Positions 1 to 9,107 of a stretch of 37,735 nt of DNA are shown piece after piece. Source of the DNA: Clostridiales bacterium (lineage in GTDB: Bacteria > Bacillota > Clostridia > Lachnospirales > Lachnospiraceae); the NCBI GenBank assembly GCA_012518975.1, contig JAAYRC010000017.1, positions 1 to 37,735 of the forward strand. Direction: 5' to 3'. The notes under the pieces are model-generated. The model was not told where the DNA came from and did not search any database. It saw only the letters and a program-made list of their open reading frames with translations. Numbering within the stretch: the first letter of the stretch is position 1; the number at the start of each line of letters is the position of its first letter. A program made the translations under genes and the position numbers.

Positions 1-99
1 AGCCTGAACCCACTTTGCTTCTTCTGGGATAGGTGCTGCTCCATGGTTAACACCCTGGGCAACCGGACACATCATTTTTACTTCATGTGAATAAATCAT
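1..99 (-). CDS. Iron-sulfur cluster assembly scaffold-like protein (N-terminal fragment, cut by window edge)
   Basis: Only the first 33 residues lie in the window, and the gene is absent from the ORF track. It starts with ATG at 99 behind an AAAGGAG ribosome binding site about 8 bases upstream. The peptide begins MIYSHEVKMMCPVAQG and continues with a NHGAAPIPEE stretch. From memory this matches the start of clostridial proteins annotated as Fe-S cluster assembly scaffold (NifU-like), usually paired with a GGGtGRT protein. The scaffold function is therefore family recall; the catalytic and cluster-binding part is outside the window. The reading frame is open to base 1. Confidence 0.6.
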   Translation of the reverse strand, partial: MIYSHEVKMMCPVAQGVNHGAAPIPEEAKWVQA

Positions 100-168
100 G
101 TTGTTGAAACTCCTTTCAATTTACATAATATAGCATATATCAATATATTTCTTATGCTGTCTAACCTT

Positions 169-202
169 AATTACGTCGTGGCAAATGTTCCACGACGTAG
201 TT
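169..202 (-). terminator. Strong hairpin, possible terminator of the beta-helix gene
   Basis: A perfect 10-bp stem (TACGTCGTGG / CCACGACGTA) with an 8-base loop is extended by A-T and G-T pairs. It lies between the stop of the beta-helix gene and the start of the Fe-S scaffold gene. On the minus strand the U-run after the stem is weak. On the plus strand the stem is followed by a T-rich stretch, but no plus-strand gene precedes it. Terminator use is therefore probable but not certain. Confidence 0.4.
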
Positions 203-287
203 ATTTTGTTTGTTATTTACTTAACATATTTTCGCATAAAATCATCTATAAGTCCAGTAGTATTTTAAATAAATGGACAAATAGACA

Positions 288-998
288 CTAATCAACATTT
301 TTGGATACTATTTCACCTGCATTTTTGTATATACTATCTGCAGCTACATAACCTCTAACCATTGATAGAGGATAGATGTTGGCATTTCTACCAATAATAG
401 AGCCTGGATTTAAAACAGAGTTGCAACCCACTTCTACATGGTCTCCTATAATGGCACCAAATTTCTTCATTTCTGTATCTATTACACCTTCACTAAGCTT
501 CACCTTCACAAGGGTTTTGTCTGATTTAACATTAGAGGTTATGCAACCAGCACCCATATGAGATCCAAAGCCCAATATGGAATCACCTACATAATTAAAA
601 TGAGGTACCTGAACTTTATTAAATAGAATCACATTCTTTAGCTCTGTAGAATTTCCTACAACTGCACCTTCACCCACAATTGCATTGCCACGTATAAAGG
701 CACCATGCCTTATTTCTGCATTCTTTCCTATGATAGCAGGCCCATTAATATATGCAGTAGCAGCTACTGTAGCTGATTTTGCAATCCATATATCCTCACC
801 TATTTTGTTATAATCTTCCTTGGCTAAGGTCGGACCAAGTCGCAGTATCTCATCCTTAATCCCAGAAAGTATCTCCCATGGGTAAGTACAGCCTTCAAAT
901 ACCTTGGCTGCTATCGTCTCATTTAAATCAAGTAATGCATCAATCTTAAGATAATGATATATTGTAATCACTCCTTTAACCTGCGTAATATAAACCAC
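288..998 (-). CDS. GlmU-like left-handed beta-helix acyl/nucleotidyltransferase-type protein
   Basis: The product resembles the C-terminal hexapeptide-repeat (left-handed beta-helix) half of GlmU and is often annotated as a UDP-GlcNAc pyrophosphorylase-related protein. The repeats are visible as INGPAIIGKNAEI, IRGNAIVGEGAVVGNSTE and VEVGCNSVLNPGSIIG, running from about residue 70 to the end. No N-terminal nucleotidyltransferase GxG motif is present, so it is not a full GlmU. The exact substrate cannot be read from the sequence. It ends 45 bases after nagB and is probably co-transcribed with it, which suggests amino-sugar metabolism. The start is uncertain. The track start is a GTG at 998 without a ribosome binding site, while a good AAAGGAG lies inside the frame, 8 bases before an ATA codon at 962. 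Confidence 0.7.
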   Translation of the reverse strand: MVYITQVKGVITIYHYLKIDALLDLNETIAAKVFEGCTYPWEILSGIKDEILRLGPTLAKEDYNKIGEDIWIAKSATVAATAYINGPAIIGKNAEIRHGAFIRGNAIVGEGAVVGNSTELKNVILFNKVQVPHFNYVGDSILGFGSHMGAGCITSNVKSDKTLVKVKLSEGVIDTEMKKFGAIIGDHVEVGCNSVLNPGSIIGRNANIYPLSMVRGYVAADSIYKNAGEIVSKNVD

Positions 999-1043
999 TA
1001 TTTGTCAGCATCAATTCAAGGCAAACTTTAGGACATGACTTTC

Positions 1044-1832
1044 TTAAGATGCAGATGTTGTGTTTTTCACTGAACTAAGTCTTGATGCGGCTTCCTCATC
1101 AAGTATTACTGTAGCTTTTCCTTGATATAACTGAATTGCAGACGCTGTTACAAGATTACTAACAGGGCCCTCTAATGCATTAGCTACTATCTCAGCTTTT
1201 TTTACACCATTTGCTATCATAAGAATTTCTTTTGCTTCAAGAATTGTTCCTATACCCATAGTTATTGCATAATGGGGCATCTCTTCTCTACTAATACCTG
1301 CATTTTTATAAAAAGCCTCATAATTGTCATCTAGGGTCTGTTCACTGAGTCTTTCAATCCTTGTTCTAGAATCTAGGGAAGAACCAGGCTCGTTAAAGGC
1401 CCAATGTCCATCTCCGCCTATGCCCAGTATCTGCAAATCTATTCCACCAGCTTCTTTAATAGCCTCTTCATAAGACTTACAAAGTTCATCAGGATTTTTT
1501 GTTAATCCATCCGGTATATGTATATTCTCATCCTTTATATTTATGTAGTTAAATAACTCTTCATACATAAATCTAGTATAACTTTGATCTTCAGCATATG
1601 ACTTGGATAAATCCATTCCTATTCCAAAGTATTCATCTAGATTAAAAGCAATAATATTAGAAAAATCCAATCCTTCTCTATGCATTCTTATAAGCTCACG
1701 GTAAGTTCCAACTGGTGTGGAACCTGTAGCAAACCCAATAACGCTATTTGGCTTATTCCTTATCTGACCAGCTATTATTTCTGCAGCAAGTTTGCTCATT
1801 TGTTCATAATCTTTTTTTATGATAATCTCCAT
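1044..1832 (-). CDS. nagB: Glucosamine-6-phosphate deaminase
   Basis: The enzyme converts glucosamine-6-phosphate to fructose-6-phosphate and ammonia in the cytoplasm, feeding amino sugars into glycolysis. The protein has 262 residues, close to the usual NagB length. Family motifs are the substrate loop GFATGSTPVG near residue 35, FNLDEYFG near 85, and the active-site block GGDGHWAFNEPGSS near 140, which holds the catalytic Asp and His followed by Glu. ATG at 1832 is preceded by GGAGG, so the start is secure. It is followed by the GlmU-like beta-helix gene. The 190-base gap upstream toward topB contains no gene I recognise and no convincing terminator, so read-through from topB is possible. 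Confidence 0.95.
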   Translation of the reverse strand: MEIIIKKDYEQMSKLAAEIIAGQIRNKPNSVIGFATGSTPVGTYRELIRMHREGLDFSNIIAFNLDEYFGIGMDLSKSYAEDQSYTRFMYEELFNYINIKDENIHIPDGLTKNPDELCKSYEEAIKEAGGIDLQILGIGGDGHWAFNEPGSSLDSRTRIERLSEQTLDDNYEAFYKNAGISREEMPHYAITMGIGTILEAKEILMIANGVKKAEIVANALEGPVSNLVTASAIQLYQGKATVILDEEAASRLSSVKNTTSAS

Positions 1833-2023
1833 GGTTGCCCTCCTTCAAACTCATGAACCACCTAACATTTAGTCTGTTTATAAAAGAGTTACAAAACATT
1901 TTATTCATAAACATTCTTAATGTTACTTATATATATCATGAGTTTTTCTCAGACGTTATATTAACACAAAATGACCTTCTTGTCACTAAAGAATCCTTTC
2001 CAAATGTCACTTTATAGGATTTA

Positions 2024-4147
2024 TCACTTGTAATATGAAGCTACATGATGAAAATTATTAGAAAGCAAGACCTGGTTGTTAACTTTTTTAACTCCGTTTA
2101 CCATACGGCCTACAAAACCCTCTAGCTTTTCCATATACTCCTCTGTAGTAATCTTACCCTCCTCTACATAGGCAAGGCCCTTTTCCCAGCTTGCTGTTAG
2201 CTCAGCATTTAAAAGAGACCTTATTGATGCATTCACCACCTCATATACCAGTTCTCCCAGTAAAGCAGGCGTTACAATCTGAGTTTTCTTATTTAGGCTA
2301 AGATATGATATCTTTACAAGCTTGTTCAATATCTCAGCTCTGGTAGCACTGGTTCCTATACCACTTCCCTTAATCTGTGCACGAAGTTCTTCATCCTCAA
2401 TAAACTGTCCTGCATTTTCCATGGCAAGTATTAAGGTACCGGAGCTATATCTCTTAGGAGGAGAGGTCTCTCCTTCCTTAATAATTAATTCATTAACAGC
2501 TAGCTTCATACCTTTTTTCAAACTTAAAACCGCATCAATAAAACTCTGATCTTTGGTGTCCTTATCCCCTTCATCCTTATCATCATCTTTAGCCAGCTCA
2601 TCTAGACCACTTTCCATTTCTTTGTTATCCTGATTATTATTTTTCTTTTCTTTGCTAGCAGAAGGATTGCCAGCAACCTTAAAGTAACCCTCTTGTTCTA
2701 GGACACGGAAGGTGGAAAAGAATGATTCCTTATCTATCTGAAGAGTAATATTGACCCTACGGTAAATCGCTGGAGGATAGAATATACTAAGAAAACGTCT
2801 TGCTATAGTTTCATATACCCTCCTAGCAGTTACAGATATCCTATCTATGGCCGCAAGTCCCTGACCTGTAGGAATAATGGCATAGTGGTCAGTTATCTTA
2901 CTGTCATTTACATATCTCGTCTTTTCTAACCCCTTATAAGCAGCAGAAGCTAATATCTCACTTGCATAGTCTCTGAACTTTGTATATGCTTGTAGACCAT
3001 CAATGTTTTTTTTGATTTCTTTAGCAACCGCAGAAGATAATACTCTTGCATCTGTTCTAGGATATGTAACAAGTTTTTTCTCATAGAGTTCTTGAGTAAT
3101 CTTTAGGGTTTCATCAGGACTTATCTTGTACATCCTTGCACAGTCATTCTGAAGCTCTGCAAGGTTATATAGTAAAGGAGGATTTTTGTTTTCCTTTTTC
3201 TTTTCTAGCGAAGTAATTTGCCCCATCAAAGGCTCACTGCCTGAAAGTTCCTTCACCCATGAACCATCCTCATTGTAGTTTGGAAGGTCCTTAGCAAGAT
3301 CCTTTATTAACTTTATGGCTGAAGCCCTCTCAAGAAAGCCATTCTCCTTATAAAGAAGAGGAGAATTATAATACTCTGAACCAGAAACCGCCTTAAATTC
3401 CCCTACAAACTCGCCTGTATATCCCTGAGTATCTATAGCAAAGCTTGATAAAACACGGTAAAATGGTGTCTTAACAAAGTTTCTTATTTCTCTTTCCCTT
3501 CTGACAACCATCCCAAGGACACAAGTCATTACCCTTCCTACGGAAATTGCAGACCATTTCTCACTTTTTAAAAAACGTTGGACATCATTACCATATTTTA
3601 GAGTTAATACTCTCGAGAAATTAATTCCCATAAGATAGTCTTCCTTGGCACGAAGGTAAGCTGCATTAGATAAATTATCATAGGCTGACAAAGGCTTGGC
3701 CTCCCTAATACCCCTAAGTATCTCCTCCTCTGTTTGGGAATCTATCCAGACTCTTTTCTTTACCTTTGTATTGGGTACCCTGGCCTCTTGGTCTACCAGC
3801 CTATATATATATTCACCCTCTCTTCCCGAGTCAGTACATACATAAATAGTAGAAACATCTTCACGGTTTAGTAGGCCCCTTACTATCTGAAACTGCTTTT
3901 TAACATTTGGAATAATTTCATATTTAAACTGCTTAGGTAGAAATGGTAGGGGATCCATTCTCCACTTTTTATAAGCCAAATCATAAGCCTCCGGATAGCT
4001 CATAGTAACTAAATGGCCTACACACCAAGTAACAATGTTGTCTCCTGATTCTATAAACCCATCCTGCCTTCTTCCCTTTATATTTAGGGCCTTGGCAAAT
4101 TCCAAGGCAACACTCGGTTTTTCGGTTATATATAAATTAATCGACAT
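2024..4147 (-). CDS. topB: DNA topoisomerase III (type IA)
   Basis: A type IA topoisomerase that cuts one DNA strand through a tyrosine and passes the other strand. The Toprim domain is at the N-terminus (LYITEKPSVA; TDSGREGEYIYR near 105-115), and the catalytic tyrosine is in LVTYPRTD near residue 362. A lysine- and aspartate-rich linker of about 40 residues (near 495-535) precedes the last conserved block, GIGTSATRAEIL. I chose ATG at 4147 (707 residues). The track start is a TTG at 4177, about where transcription should begin from the promoter at 4186-4214, and it has no ribosome binding site. No integrative-element genes flank it, so it looks like a housekeeping copy. No zinc-finger tail is visible. 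Confidence 0.92.
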   Translation of the reverse strand: MSINLYITEKPSVALEFAKALNIKGRRQDGFIESGDNIVTWCVGHLVTMSYPEAYDLAYKKWRMDPLPFLPKQFKYEIIPNVKKQFQIVRGLLNREDVSTIYVCTDSGREGEYIYRLVDQEARVPNTKVKKRVWIDSQTEEEILRGIREAKPLSAYDNLSNAAYLRAKEDYLMGINFSRVLTLKYGNDVQRFLKSEKWSAISVGRVMTCVLGMVVRREREIRNFVKTPFYRVLSSFAIDTQGYTGEFVGEFKAVSGSEYYNSPLLYKENGFLERASAIKLIKDLAKDLPNYNEDGSWVKELSGSEPLMGQITSLEKKKENKNPPLLYNLAELQNDCARMYKISPDETLKITQELYEKKLVTYPRTDARVLSSAVAKEIKKNIDGLQAYTKFRDYASEILASAAYKGLEKTRYVNDSKITDHYAIIPTGQGLAAIDRISVTARRVYETIARRFLSIFYPPAIYRRVNITLQIDKESFFSTFRVLEQEGYFKVAGNPSASKEKKNNNQDNKEMESGLDELAKDDDKDEGDKDTKDQSFIDAVLSLKKGMKLAVNELIIKEGETSPPKRYSSGTLILAMENAGQFIEDEELRAQIKGSGIGTSATRAEILNKLVKISYLSLNKKTQIVTPALLGELVYEVVNASIRSLLNAELTASWEKGLAYVEEGKITTEEYMEKLEGFVGRMVNGVKKVNNQVLLSNNFHHVASYYK

Positions 4148-4185
4148 AACTTCCCAACTTTCTAGTTTACACTTCAACCACTAAT

Positions 4186-4214
4186 AGTATAACGTATATT
4201 CCTTCCTACGACAA
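4186..4214 (-). promoter_or_regulatory. Candidate sigma-A promoter of topB
   Basis: On the minus strand TTGTCG is followed after 17 bases by TATACT. The predicted transcript start near 4179 gives a leader of about 30 bases before the ATG at 4147. It is divergent from the degV promoter. Confidence 0.5.
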
Positions 4215-4258
4215 ATCATAATTTACCTATCTACTGTAGAATATTATCATAATTTTTA

Positions 4259-4287
4259 TTGAATATTAACAATATATCGTATACAAT
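4259..4287 (+). promoter_or_regulatory. Candidate sigma-A promoter of degV
   Basis: TTGAAT is followed after 17 bases by TACAAT, about 49 bases before the degV start codon. Both boxes are near consensus and the spacing is optimal. Confidence 0.5.
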
Positions 4288-4335
4288 AAATCTAGTAATG
4301 AAAACTATGACACAAGGTAATTATAGGAGGATTTT

Positions 4336-5223
4336 ATGAGGCCTTATCAACTGTTTAGTGATTCTTCATGCGATTTACCAGAGAAGCTTCTACAGGAACA
4401 TCAAATAAAGCTTATACCCTTTTATGTTAGCTTTGATCAGGAAACTTATTATAAGGAAAATCTAGATATAACAAATGAGGTGTTTTACCAAACACTGACT
4501 GCAAAAAAAGTATATGCAAGGACCTCACTGCCTTCTGTTCAAGACTATATCTCTATGTTTAAAGAAGCTCTTAATGAGGGTCATGATATTATATGTCTAT
4601 GCCTAACTCAAAAATTTAGTGGTTCTTATCAAGCCGCCTTAAACGCAAAGCATATACTAGAGGAACAGTATCATGATTCAACTATATCAGTAATTGATAG
4701 TATACAAGCTACAGGAGGCCAAGGACTTTTGCTTTTACAGCTTGCCGCTATGAAGGAAGCTGGATTTACCATAGAAGAAGTAGGCCAGAAAATAGATATA
4801 TTGAAAGCAACAGGCCGAATTATGTTCACATTAAACACATTAGAATATCTTAGCAAGGGAAGAAGAATTGGTAAAGTTGTCTCCTTGGCAAAGGACATGT
4901 TGGATTTAAAGCCACTTATTCAGTTAAAAGATGCTGAACTTATTCCATATTCTAATATTCGTGGAAGAAAAAAATCCCTAGATAGGGTATTTGAAATGGT
5001 AACTGAATTTTTTAATGACACAGGTGATAGTCCATCTGATTATGAATTCTGTATAGCTAACGCCACAACTATAGAGGATGCAGGGTATTTAGAAAGAAAG
5101 CTTGAAAAATTTTTAGGCAGAAAACTTAAGTATCCTGTATTTCAAATCGGCATAACCATTGGTAGTTATACAGGACCTGGAGCTATAGGAATATGCTTAG
5201 TAAAAAGGTATGATAGGATATAA
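4336..5223 (+). CDS. DegV family fatty-acid-binding protein
   Basis: A cytoplasmic DegV-family protein. Characterised members bind a fatty acid, and in staphylococci they (FakB) present it to the FakA kinase for phosphorylation. The protein has 295 residues, the usual size. Visible motifs are the opening FSDSSCDLP, the TSLPSVQDY block near residue 65 that matches the family TSxPS motif, GSYQAALNA near 100, and a C-terminal GPGAIGI. ATG at 4336 follows AGGAGG. A 53-residue membrane peptide gene follows after 57 bases on the same strand, and both are closed by one terminator. Which fatty acid is bound, and whether a FakA partner exists, cannot be seen here. Confidence 0.9.
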   Translation: MRPYQLFSDSSCDLPEKLLQEHQIKLIPFYVSFDQETYYKENLDITNEVFYQTLTAKKVYARTSLPSVQDYISMFKEALNEGHDIICLCLTQKFSGSYQAALNAKHILEEQYHDSTISVIDSIQATGGQGLLLLQLAAMKEAGFTIEEVGQKIDILKATGRIMFTLNTLEYLSKGRRIGKVVSLAKDMLDLKPLIQLKDAELIPYSNIRGRKKSLDRVFEMVTEFFNDTGDSPSDYEFCIANATTIEDAGYLERKLEKFLGRKLKYPVFQIGITIGSYTGPGAIGICLVKRYDRI

Positions 5224-5280
5224 TATATAATATGATGATACAAATACCTATATAACATTTCATAAGAAAGGAAGATAATT

Positions 5281-5442
5281 ATGTCAAAGAGAGATTATTG
5301 TGAAGCAAATGCAGCTGGCACTCCCTCAATTAGTGTTTCAGTGGATGTAACCAAAATTGTTAAATACCTATGTATTGCCGGAATAGTAATTGTAGGTATT
5401 ATATTCGGCACTAAATACTATCAGAAAATGATTGAAGATTAA
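5281..5442 (+). CDS. Small single-pass membrane protein, 53 residues, unknown function
   Basis: This ORF is too short for the track but has good support. ATG at 5281 follows AAAGGAAG at suitable spacing, it lies 57 bases after degV on the same strand, and a strong terminator follows it. The peptide has a polar N-terminus (MSKRDYCEAN), a beta-like SISVSVDVTK segment, one hydrophobic helix at about residues 29-43 (YLCIAGIVIVGIIFG), and a short charged tail ending KMIED. It has no signal peptidase site, so it is probably anchored by the helix. I do not recognise a family. Its pairing with degV may be simple co-transcription. Confidence 0.65.
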   Translation: MSKRDYCEANAAGTPSISVSVDVTKIVKYLCIAGIVIVGIIFGTKYYQKMIED

Positions 5443-5463
5443 TATTGACAAGATAATGATACT

Positions 5464-5504
5464 AAATTTTATGTAATTGGGCGGGCTTTCCTATTACATA
5501 GAAT
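5464..5504 (+). other. Hairpin in the 3' region of the degV operon
   Basis: TATGTAAT and ATTACATA form an 8-bp perfect stem, extended by outer T-A pairs and inner G-C pairs. The loop is GC-rich (GCGGGCTTT) and stands out in this AT-rich setting. It sits directly before the terminator hairpin, so the transcript would end in two tandem stem-loops. No T-run follows it on either strand, so it is not itself a terminator. Confidence 0.45.
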
Positions 5505-5552
5505 GGGACTACATATCCAATAAATTGCTTGGATTATATAGTCCCTTTTTTT
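5505..5552 (+). terminator. Rho-independent terminator of degV and the small membrane protein gene
   Basis: GGGACTA and TAGTCCC form the base of a long stem that continues inward as ATCCAA/TTGGAT. Seven Ts follow immediately. On the opposite strand there is no T-run, so it serves the plus-strand operon. Confidence 0.85.
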
Positions 5553-5583
5553 GCTTTATTTTCTATTATAATCTATAAACTGT

Positions 5584-6825
5584 TTACTTATAAAGAGGAT
5601 ACTTATCAGTAAGCTCCTTAACCATATCCATAGCCTTTTCCTTATTTGCATCCACATCATTAATAAGAAGATAAATCGCTTCAGCTATTACGTCCATATC
5701 CTCCGTATTAAATCCTCTAGTGGTAACTGCTGCTGTTCCTAGACGGATTCCACTAGTTACGAAAGGAGATGCAGGATCATTAGGAACTGTATTCTTATTA
5801 CATGTTATATTGGCAGCCTCCAATATTTTTTCTGCATCCTTACCTGTTACACCCTTATTCTGAAGGTCTACCAGCATAAGGTGATTATCTGTACCACCTG
5901 ATACAAGATTAAAGCCCCTCTTTACTAAGCCTTCTGCTAGAGCCTGTGCATTATCTATAACCCTCTTAGCATAATCCTTAAAACTTGGGTCTAATGCCTC
6001 CTTAAAGGAAACAGCCTTAGCAGCAATAACGTGCATTAATGGTCCTCCCTGAATACCAGGGAATACAGACTTATTAAGCTTATATTCATTGGCAAACTCT
6101 TGGCTAGATAGGATCATTCCGCCTCTTGGTCCGCGTAAGGTTTTATGTGTTGTGGTAGTGGTTACATGAGCATAAGGTATCGGACTTTCATGATAGCCTG
6201 CAGCCACAAGACCTGCAATATGAGCCATATCAACCATAAGTAATGCGCCTACTTCATCAGCTATCTCTCTAAATCTCTTAAAATCGATTTTTCTTGCATA
6301 AGCACTAGCACCAGCAACAATTAACTTAGGCTTGCTCTCGATTGCAATCCTTCTAAGCTCATCATAATCTATATAGCCACTATCATCGACTCCATAAGGA
6401 ATAATCTTAAAATAACTTCCACTTATATTTACCGGACTTCCATGGGTCAAATGTCCACCATGATCCAGGTTCATTCCCATAACAGTATCTCCGGGCTTAA
6501 GTAAAGCAAAAAACACAGCCATGTTAGCCTGAGCTCCAGAATGAGGTTGAACATTAGCATAGGTACATGAGAAAAGCTTCTTTGCTCGGTCAATAGCTAG
6601 GCTCTCCGCTATATCTACAAATTCACATCCACCATAATATCTTTTTCCAGGGTATCCTTCAGCATACTTATTAGTTAACTGACTACCCATAGCTGCCATA
6701 ACCGCCTTACTTACAAAGTTCTCTGAGGCAATAAGCTCAATATGGTCGCTTTGCCTAACTATCTCTTGGGATATAGCATCAGCTATTTCAGGATCAAAGT
6801 TTTTAACTTCATCAAATGTGTACAT
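5584..6825 (-). CDS. glyA: Serine hydroxymethyltransferase
   Basis: A PLP enzyme that interconverts serine and glycine and loads one-carbon units onto tetrahydrofolate in the cytoplasm. The protein has 413 residues from the chosen start, the normal length. Visible motifs are [11 protein letters not shown] near residue 30, [13 protein letters not shown] near 55, [13 protein letters not shown] near 200, and the PLP-lysine block [13 protein letters not shown] near 230. I moved the start from 6885 to ATG 6825, because AAAGGAA lies just upstream and the protein family begins there. The gene appears monocistronic, with its own promoter at 6909-6937. Confidence 0.97.
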   Translation of the reverse strand: MYTFDEVKNFDPEIADAISQEIVRQSDHIELIASENFVSKAVMAAMGSQLTNKYAEGYPGKRYYGGCEFVDIAESLAIDRAKKLFSCTYANVQPHSGAQANMAVFFALLKPGDTVMGMNLDHGGHLTHGSPVNISGSYFKIIPYGVDDSGYIDYDELRRIAIESKPKLIVAGASAYARKIDFKRFREIADEVGALLMVDMAHIAGLVAAGYHESPIPYAHVTTTTTHKTLRGPRGGMILSSQEFANEYKLNKSVFPGIQGGPLMHVIAAKAVSFKEALDPSFKDYAKRVIDNAQALAEGLVKRGFNLVSGGTDNHLMLVDLQNKGVTGKDAEKILEAANITCNKNTVPNDPASPFVTSGIRLGTAAVTTRGFNTEDMDVIAEAIYLLINDVDANKEKAMDMVKELTDKYPLYK

Positions 6826-6908
6826 TCTTTCAATTCCTTTCCGGTTATTTTCATATGTTAGCCTATAAATGAATTTCTCATACACTACAGGCTGGTTAGA
6901 AAGAGTAT

Positions 6909-6937
6909 ATCATACCCAATCTTTATTTAAAAGCCAA
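6909..6937 (-). promoter_or_regulatory. Candidate sigma-A promoter of glyA
   Basis: On the minus strand TTGGCT is followed after 17 bases by TATGAT. The predicted start near 6902 leaves a leader of about 75 bases, in which I see no known riboswitch. Confidence 0.4.
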
Positions 6938-7013
6938 AAGCCCATGATAAAATACTCGGACTTATTATTTTATTTAATAAATATTTCCATTTATAATTAT
7001 AATTAACTAATTA

Positions 7014-7505
7014 CTATAAGTGTTCTGGCCCAAAGCTCAGGGGTAATAACTCTTCTAGAAAATACACCTGATAATCATCCTCTGATTTTGCTACAATGAC
7101 AAGAAATCTTCTAGGATCAGTAAATTCTCTAAGTACCTGGCGACATACCCCACAGGGAGGGCAATAATCACTGGTTATACCATTTTTACCACCGACAATA
7201 GCAATTGCCGCAAATTCTCTTTCACCATCACTAATTGCTTTGTAAAAGGCAGTCCTTTCCGCACAATTAGAGGGGGAATATGAAGCATTCTCTATATTAC
7301 ACCCTCTATAAATCTTTTGCTTTACAGTCAACAAGGCTGCTCCCACCTTGAAATTAGAATAGGGTGTATAGGCTGTCTCCATAGCAAGATAGGCTTCACG
7401 TATCATATTCTTAATAACTGATCGACTTACCAACTCATTCTTTGCTAATAGCTCGCCCTTTTCTTGTCGAATCAAGCTGTGTGTTTGTTCATTCTCTGAC
7501 TTCAC
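7014..7505 (-). CDS. cdd: Cytidine deaminase
   Basis: A zinc enzyme that deaminates cytidine and deoxycytidine to uridine forms in pyrimidine salvage. Zinc and catalytic motifs are NCAERTAFYKAI (Cys and Glu) and PPCGVCRQVL (two Cys). The core TAYTPYSNFKVGAALL is typical. I chose GTG at 7505 because AAGGAGG sits 7 bases upstream. The track start at 7619 lies deep inside deoC, and the ATG at 7559 is only one base from its GGAG. The resulting 163-residue protein still carries about 30 residues ahead of the usual start, of no recognised function. It is the last gene of the deoD-deoC-cdd operon. Confidence 0.93.
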   Translation of the reverse strand: MKSENEQTHSLIRQEKGELLAKNELVSRSVIKNMIREAYLAMETAYTPYSNFKVGAALLTVKQKIYRGCNIENASYSPSNCAERTAFYKAISDGEREFAAIAIVGGKNGITSDYCPPCGVCRQVLREFTDPRRFLVIVAKSEDDYQVYFLEELLPLSFGPEHL

Positions 7506-7548
7506 CTTAAACCCTCCTTCCTTTGGTATAAACTTATCGATGAAATCT

Positions 7549-8214
7549 TTAGTATCCATCTCCTTGCTGATTCTTAGCCAACTTAATAATTCTGCTTGTA
7601 CCAAGTCTTTCTGCTCCAAGGTTAATGAATTTCATTGCATCATCAAAGGATGCAATTCCTCCAGCCGCCTTTATCCTTACATGGTCTCCAACATGCTTTG
7701 CAAAAAGAGCAACATCCTCAAATGTAGCACCTGCCTTAGAAAAGCCTGTTGATGTCTTAATAAAGTCAGCACCAGATTCAGTTACAAGCTCACACATCTT
7801 TATCTTTTCTTCCTCAGATAAAAGACAGGTTTCAATAATCACCTTTAATATTCGATTACCACAAACAGCCTTTATCTGCTTGATTTCTTCAAGAACCTTA
7901 TCATATTCTCTATCCTTTAATGCTCCTATATTAATTACCATATCAATTTCGTCTGCACCATTAGCTATAGCATCCTTAGCCTCAAACACCTTTAGGTCCC
8001 TTGTCTGATAACCACAAGGAAAGCCAATGACAGTACAGACAGCCATTTTATCACCCATATATTCCTTAGCTTGTTTTACATATGAGGGAGGTATACATAC
8101 AGATGCTACACCATAAGCTATAGCATCATCACATATACTTTGTATTTCCTCCCAGGTTGCTGTCTGGCTAAGTAGGGTATGGTCTACTCTTTTAAATATT
8201 TCTTTTTTATCCAT
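7549..8214 (-). CDS. deoC: Deoxyribose-phosphate aldolase
   Basis: A class I aldolase that splits 2-deoxyribose-5-phosphate into glyceraldehyde-3-phosphate and acetaldehyde, the last step of deoxynucleoside breakdown. The protein has 221 residues, the usual size. The Schiff-base lysine block RILKVIIET and the second active-site lysine in FIKTSTGFS are present, as is the phosphate-binding KAAGGI near residue 183. The ribosome binding site AAAGGCAG is moderate. It lies between deoD and cdd on the same strand with short gaps, which fits one nucleoside salvage transcript. Confidence 0.96.
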   Translation of the reverse strand: MDKKEIFKRVDHTLLSQTATWEEIQSICDDAIAYGVASVCIPPSYVKQAKEYMGDKMAVCTVIGFPCGYQTRDLKVFEAKDAIANGADEIDMVINIGALKDREYDKVLEEIKQIKAVCGNRILKVIIETCLLSEEEKIKMCELVTESGADFIKTSTGFSKAGATFEDVALFAKHVGDHVRIKAAGGIASFDDAMKFINLGAERLGTSRIIKLAKNQQGDGY

Positions 8215-8278
8215 AATATTTCTGCCTTTCTATTTAACATAATAATCTGTGACCTATCAGTTTCTGATTAAACTTATA

Positions 8279-8986
8279 TTATGCTATATCCAGAGCAATT
8301 TCCATCATGTCACGGAAGGTGTTTTGTCTGTCCTCTGCCGATAAAGCCTCCCCAGTAAATACATGGTCAGAAATTGTGAGTATGCAGAGAGCATTTTTTC
8401 CTGCCCTTGCAGCGTTCATATAAAGGGCCGCAGCTTCCATCTCCACACACAATACATTCATTTTTTTCCATAGAGAATTTGCCTCCGGATTATCATCATA
8501 GAAGGTATCAGAGGATAGTATATTACCAACAACTGTTTTTAACCCAAGCTTCTCAGCCGACTCCACCGCCTTACGCAGAAGACCAAAATCTGCAATTGGA
8601 GCAAAGGTACCCGGAAGCTTATATTGGTGTGCAAAATTGGAGTTAGTAGACGCCCCCATCCCTATAACAATATCCCTTAGCTTAATATCATCAGCTATTC
8701 CACCAGCTGAACCTATCCTTATAATATTATCTACATCATAAAAATTGTATAGCTCATAAGAATAAATCCCAATTGATGGCATACCCATACCACTACCCAT
8801 AACAGAAACTCTTTTACCTTTGTAAGTGCCTGTGTATCCAAACATATTCCTAACCTGGTTAAAACAAACAAGGTCCTCTAAATAATTATCTGCAATAAAT
8901 TTAGCCCTTAATGGATCACCTGGCATAAGGACTGTTTTTGCTATATCTTTTGTATTTGCATTATTATGTGGAGTAGGTATACTCAT
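8279..8986 (-). CDS. deoD: Purine-nucleoside phosphorylase, DeoD type
   Basis: It cleaves purine (deoxy)nucleosides with phosphate to free base and (deoxy)ribose-1-phosphate. The protein has 235 residues, the size of hexameric DeoD enzymes. Visible motifs are the early [44 protein letters not shown] near residue 180, and [10 protein letters not shown] with the catalytic Asp near 205. ATG at 8986 is preceded by AAAGGAGG. It is the first gene of the deoD-deoC-cdd operon, so its product feeds deoC after isomerisation to the 5-phosphate by a mutase not in this window. Confidence 0.96.
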   Translation of the reverse strand: MSIPTPHNNANTKDIAKTVLMPGDPLRAKFIADNYLEDLVCFNQVRNMFGYTGTYKGKRVSVMGSGMGMPSIGIYSYELYNFYDVDNIIRIGSAGGIADDIKLRDIVIGMGASTNSNFAHQYKLPGTFAPIADFGLLRKAVESAEKLGLKTVVGNILSSDTFYDDNPEANSLWKKMNVLCVEMEAAALYMNAARAGKNALCILTISDHVFTGEALSAEDRQNTFRDMMEIALDIA

Positions 8987-9048
8987 AATCTATTCCTCCT
9001 TTAGTTAAGTAATTTTATAGTAATATAAACACCATTTATTATGCAAAT

Positions 9049-9077
9049 ATTCTATCACTCTTTTATACAAAAGGCAA
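9049..9077 (-). promoter_or_regulatory. Candidate sigma-A promoter of the deoD-deoC-cdd operon
   Basis: On the minus strand TTGCCT is followed after 17 bases by TAGAAT, about 55 bases before the deoD start codon. I found no clear operator palindrome beside it. Confidence 0.4.
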
Positions 9078-9107
9078 TTTAGGATAAAACAATTTACATG
9101 CATTTCT

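Noticed and set aside
1835-2017. 60-residue plus-strand ORF upstream of nagB
   Set aside because: No ribosome binding site and a low-complexity hydrophobic translation; the stretch is the nagB upstream region.
2024-4147. topB as a marker of an integrative conjugative element
   Set aside because: No relaxase, type IV secretion, integrase or attachment repeats nearby; flanking genes are metabolic.
6826-6902. Riboswitch in the glyA leader
   Set aside because: The leader is short and shows none of the conserved glycine, SAM or THF riboswitch motifs I know.
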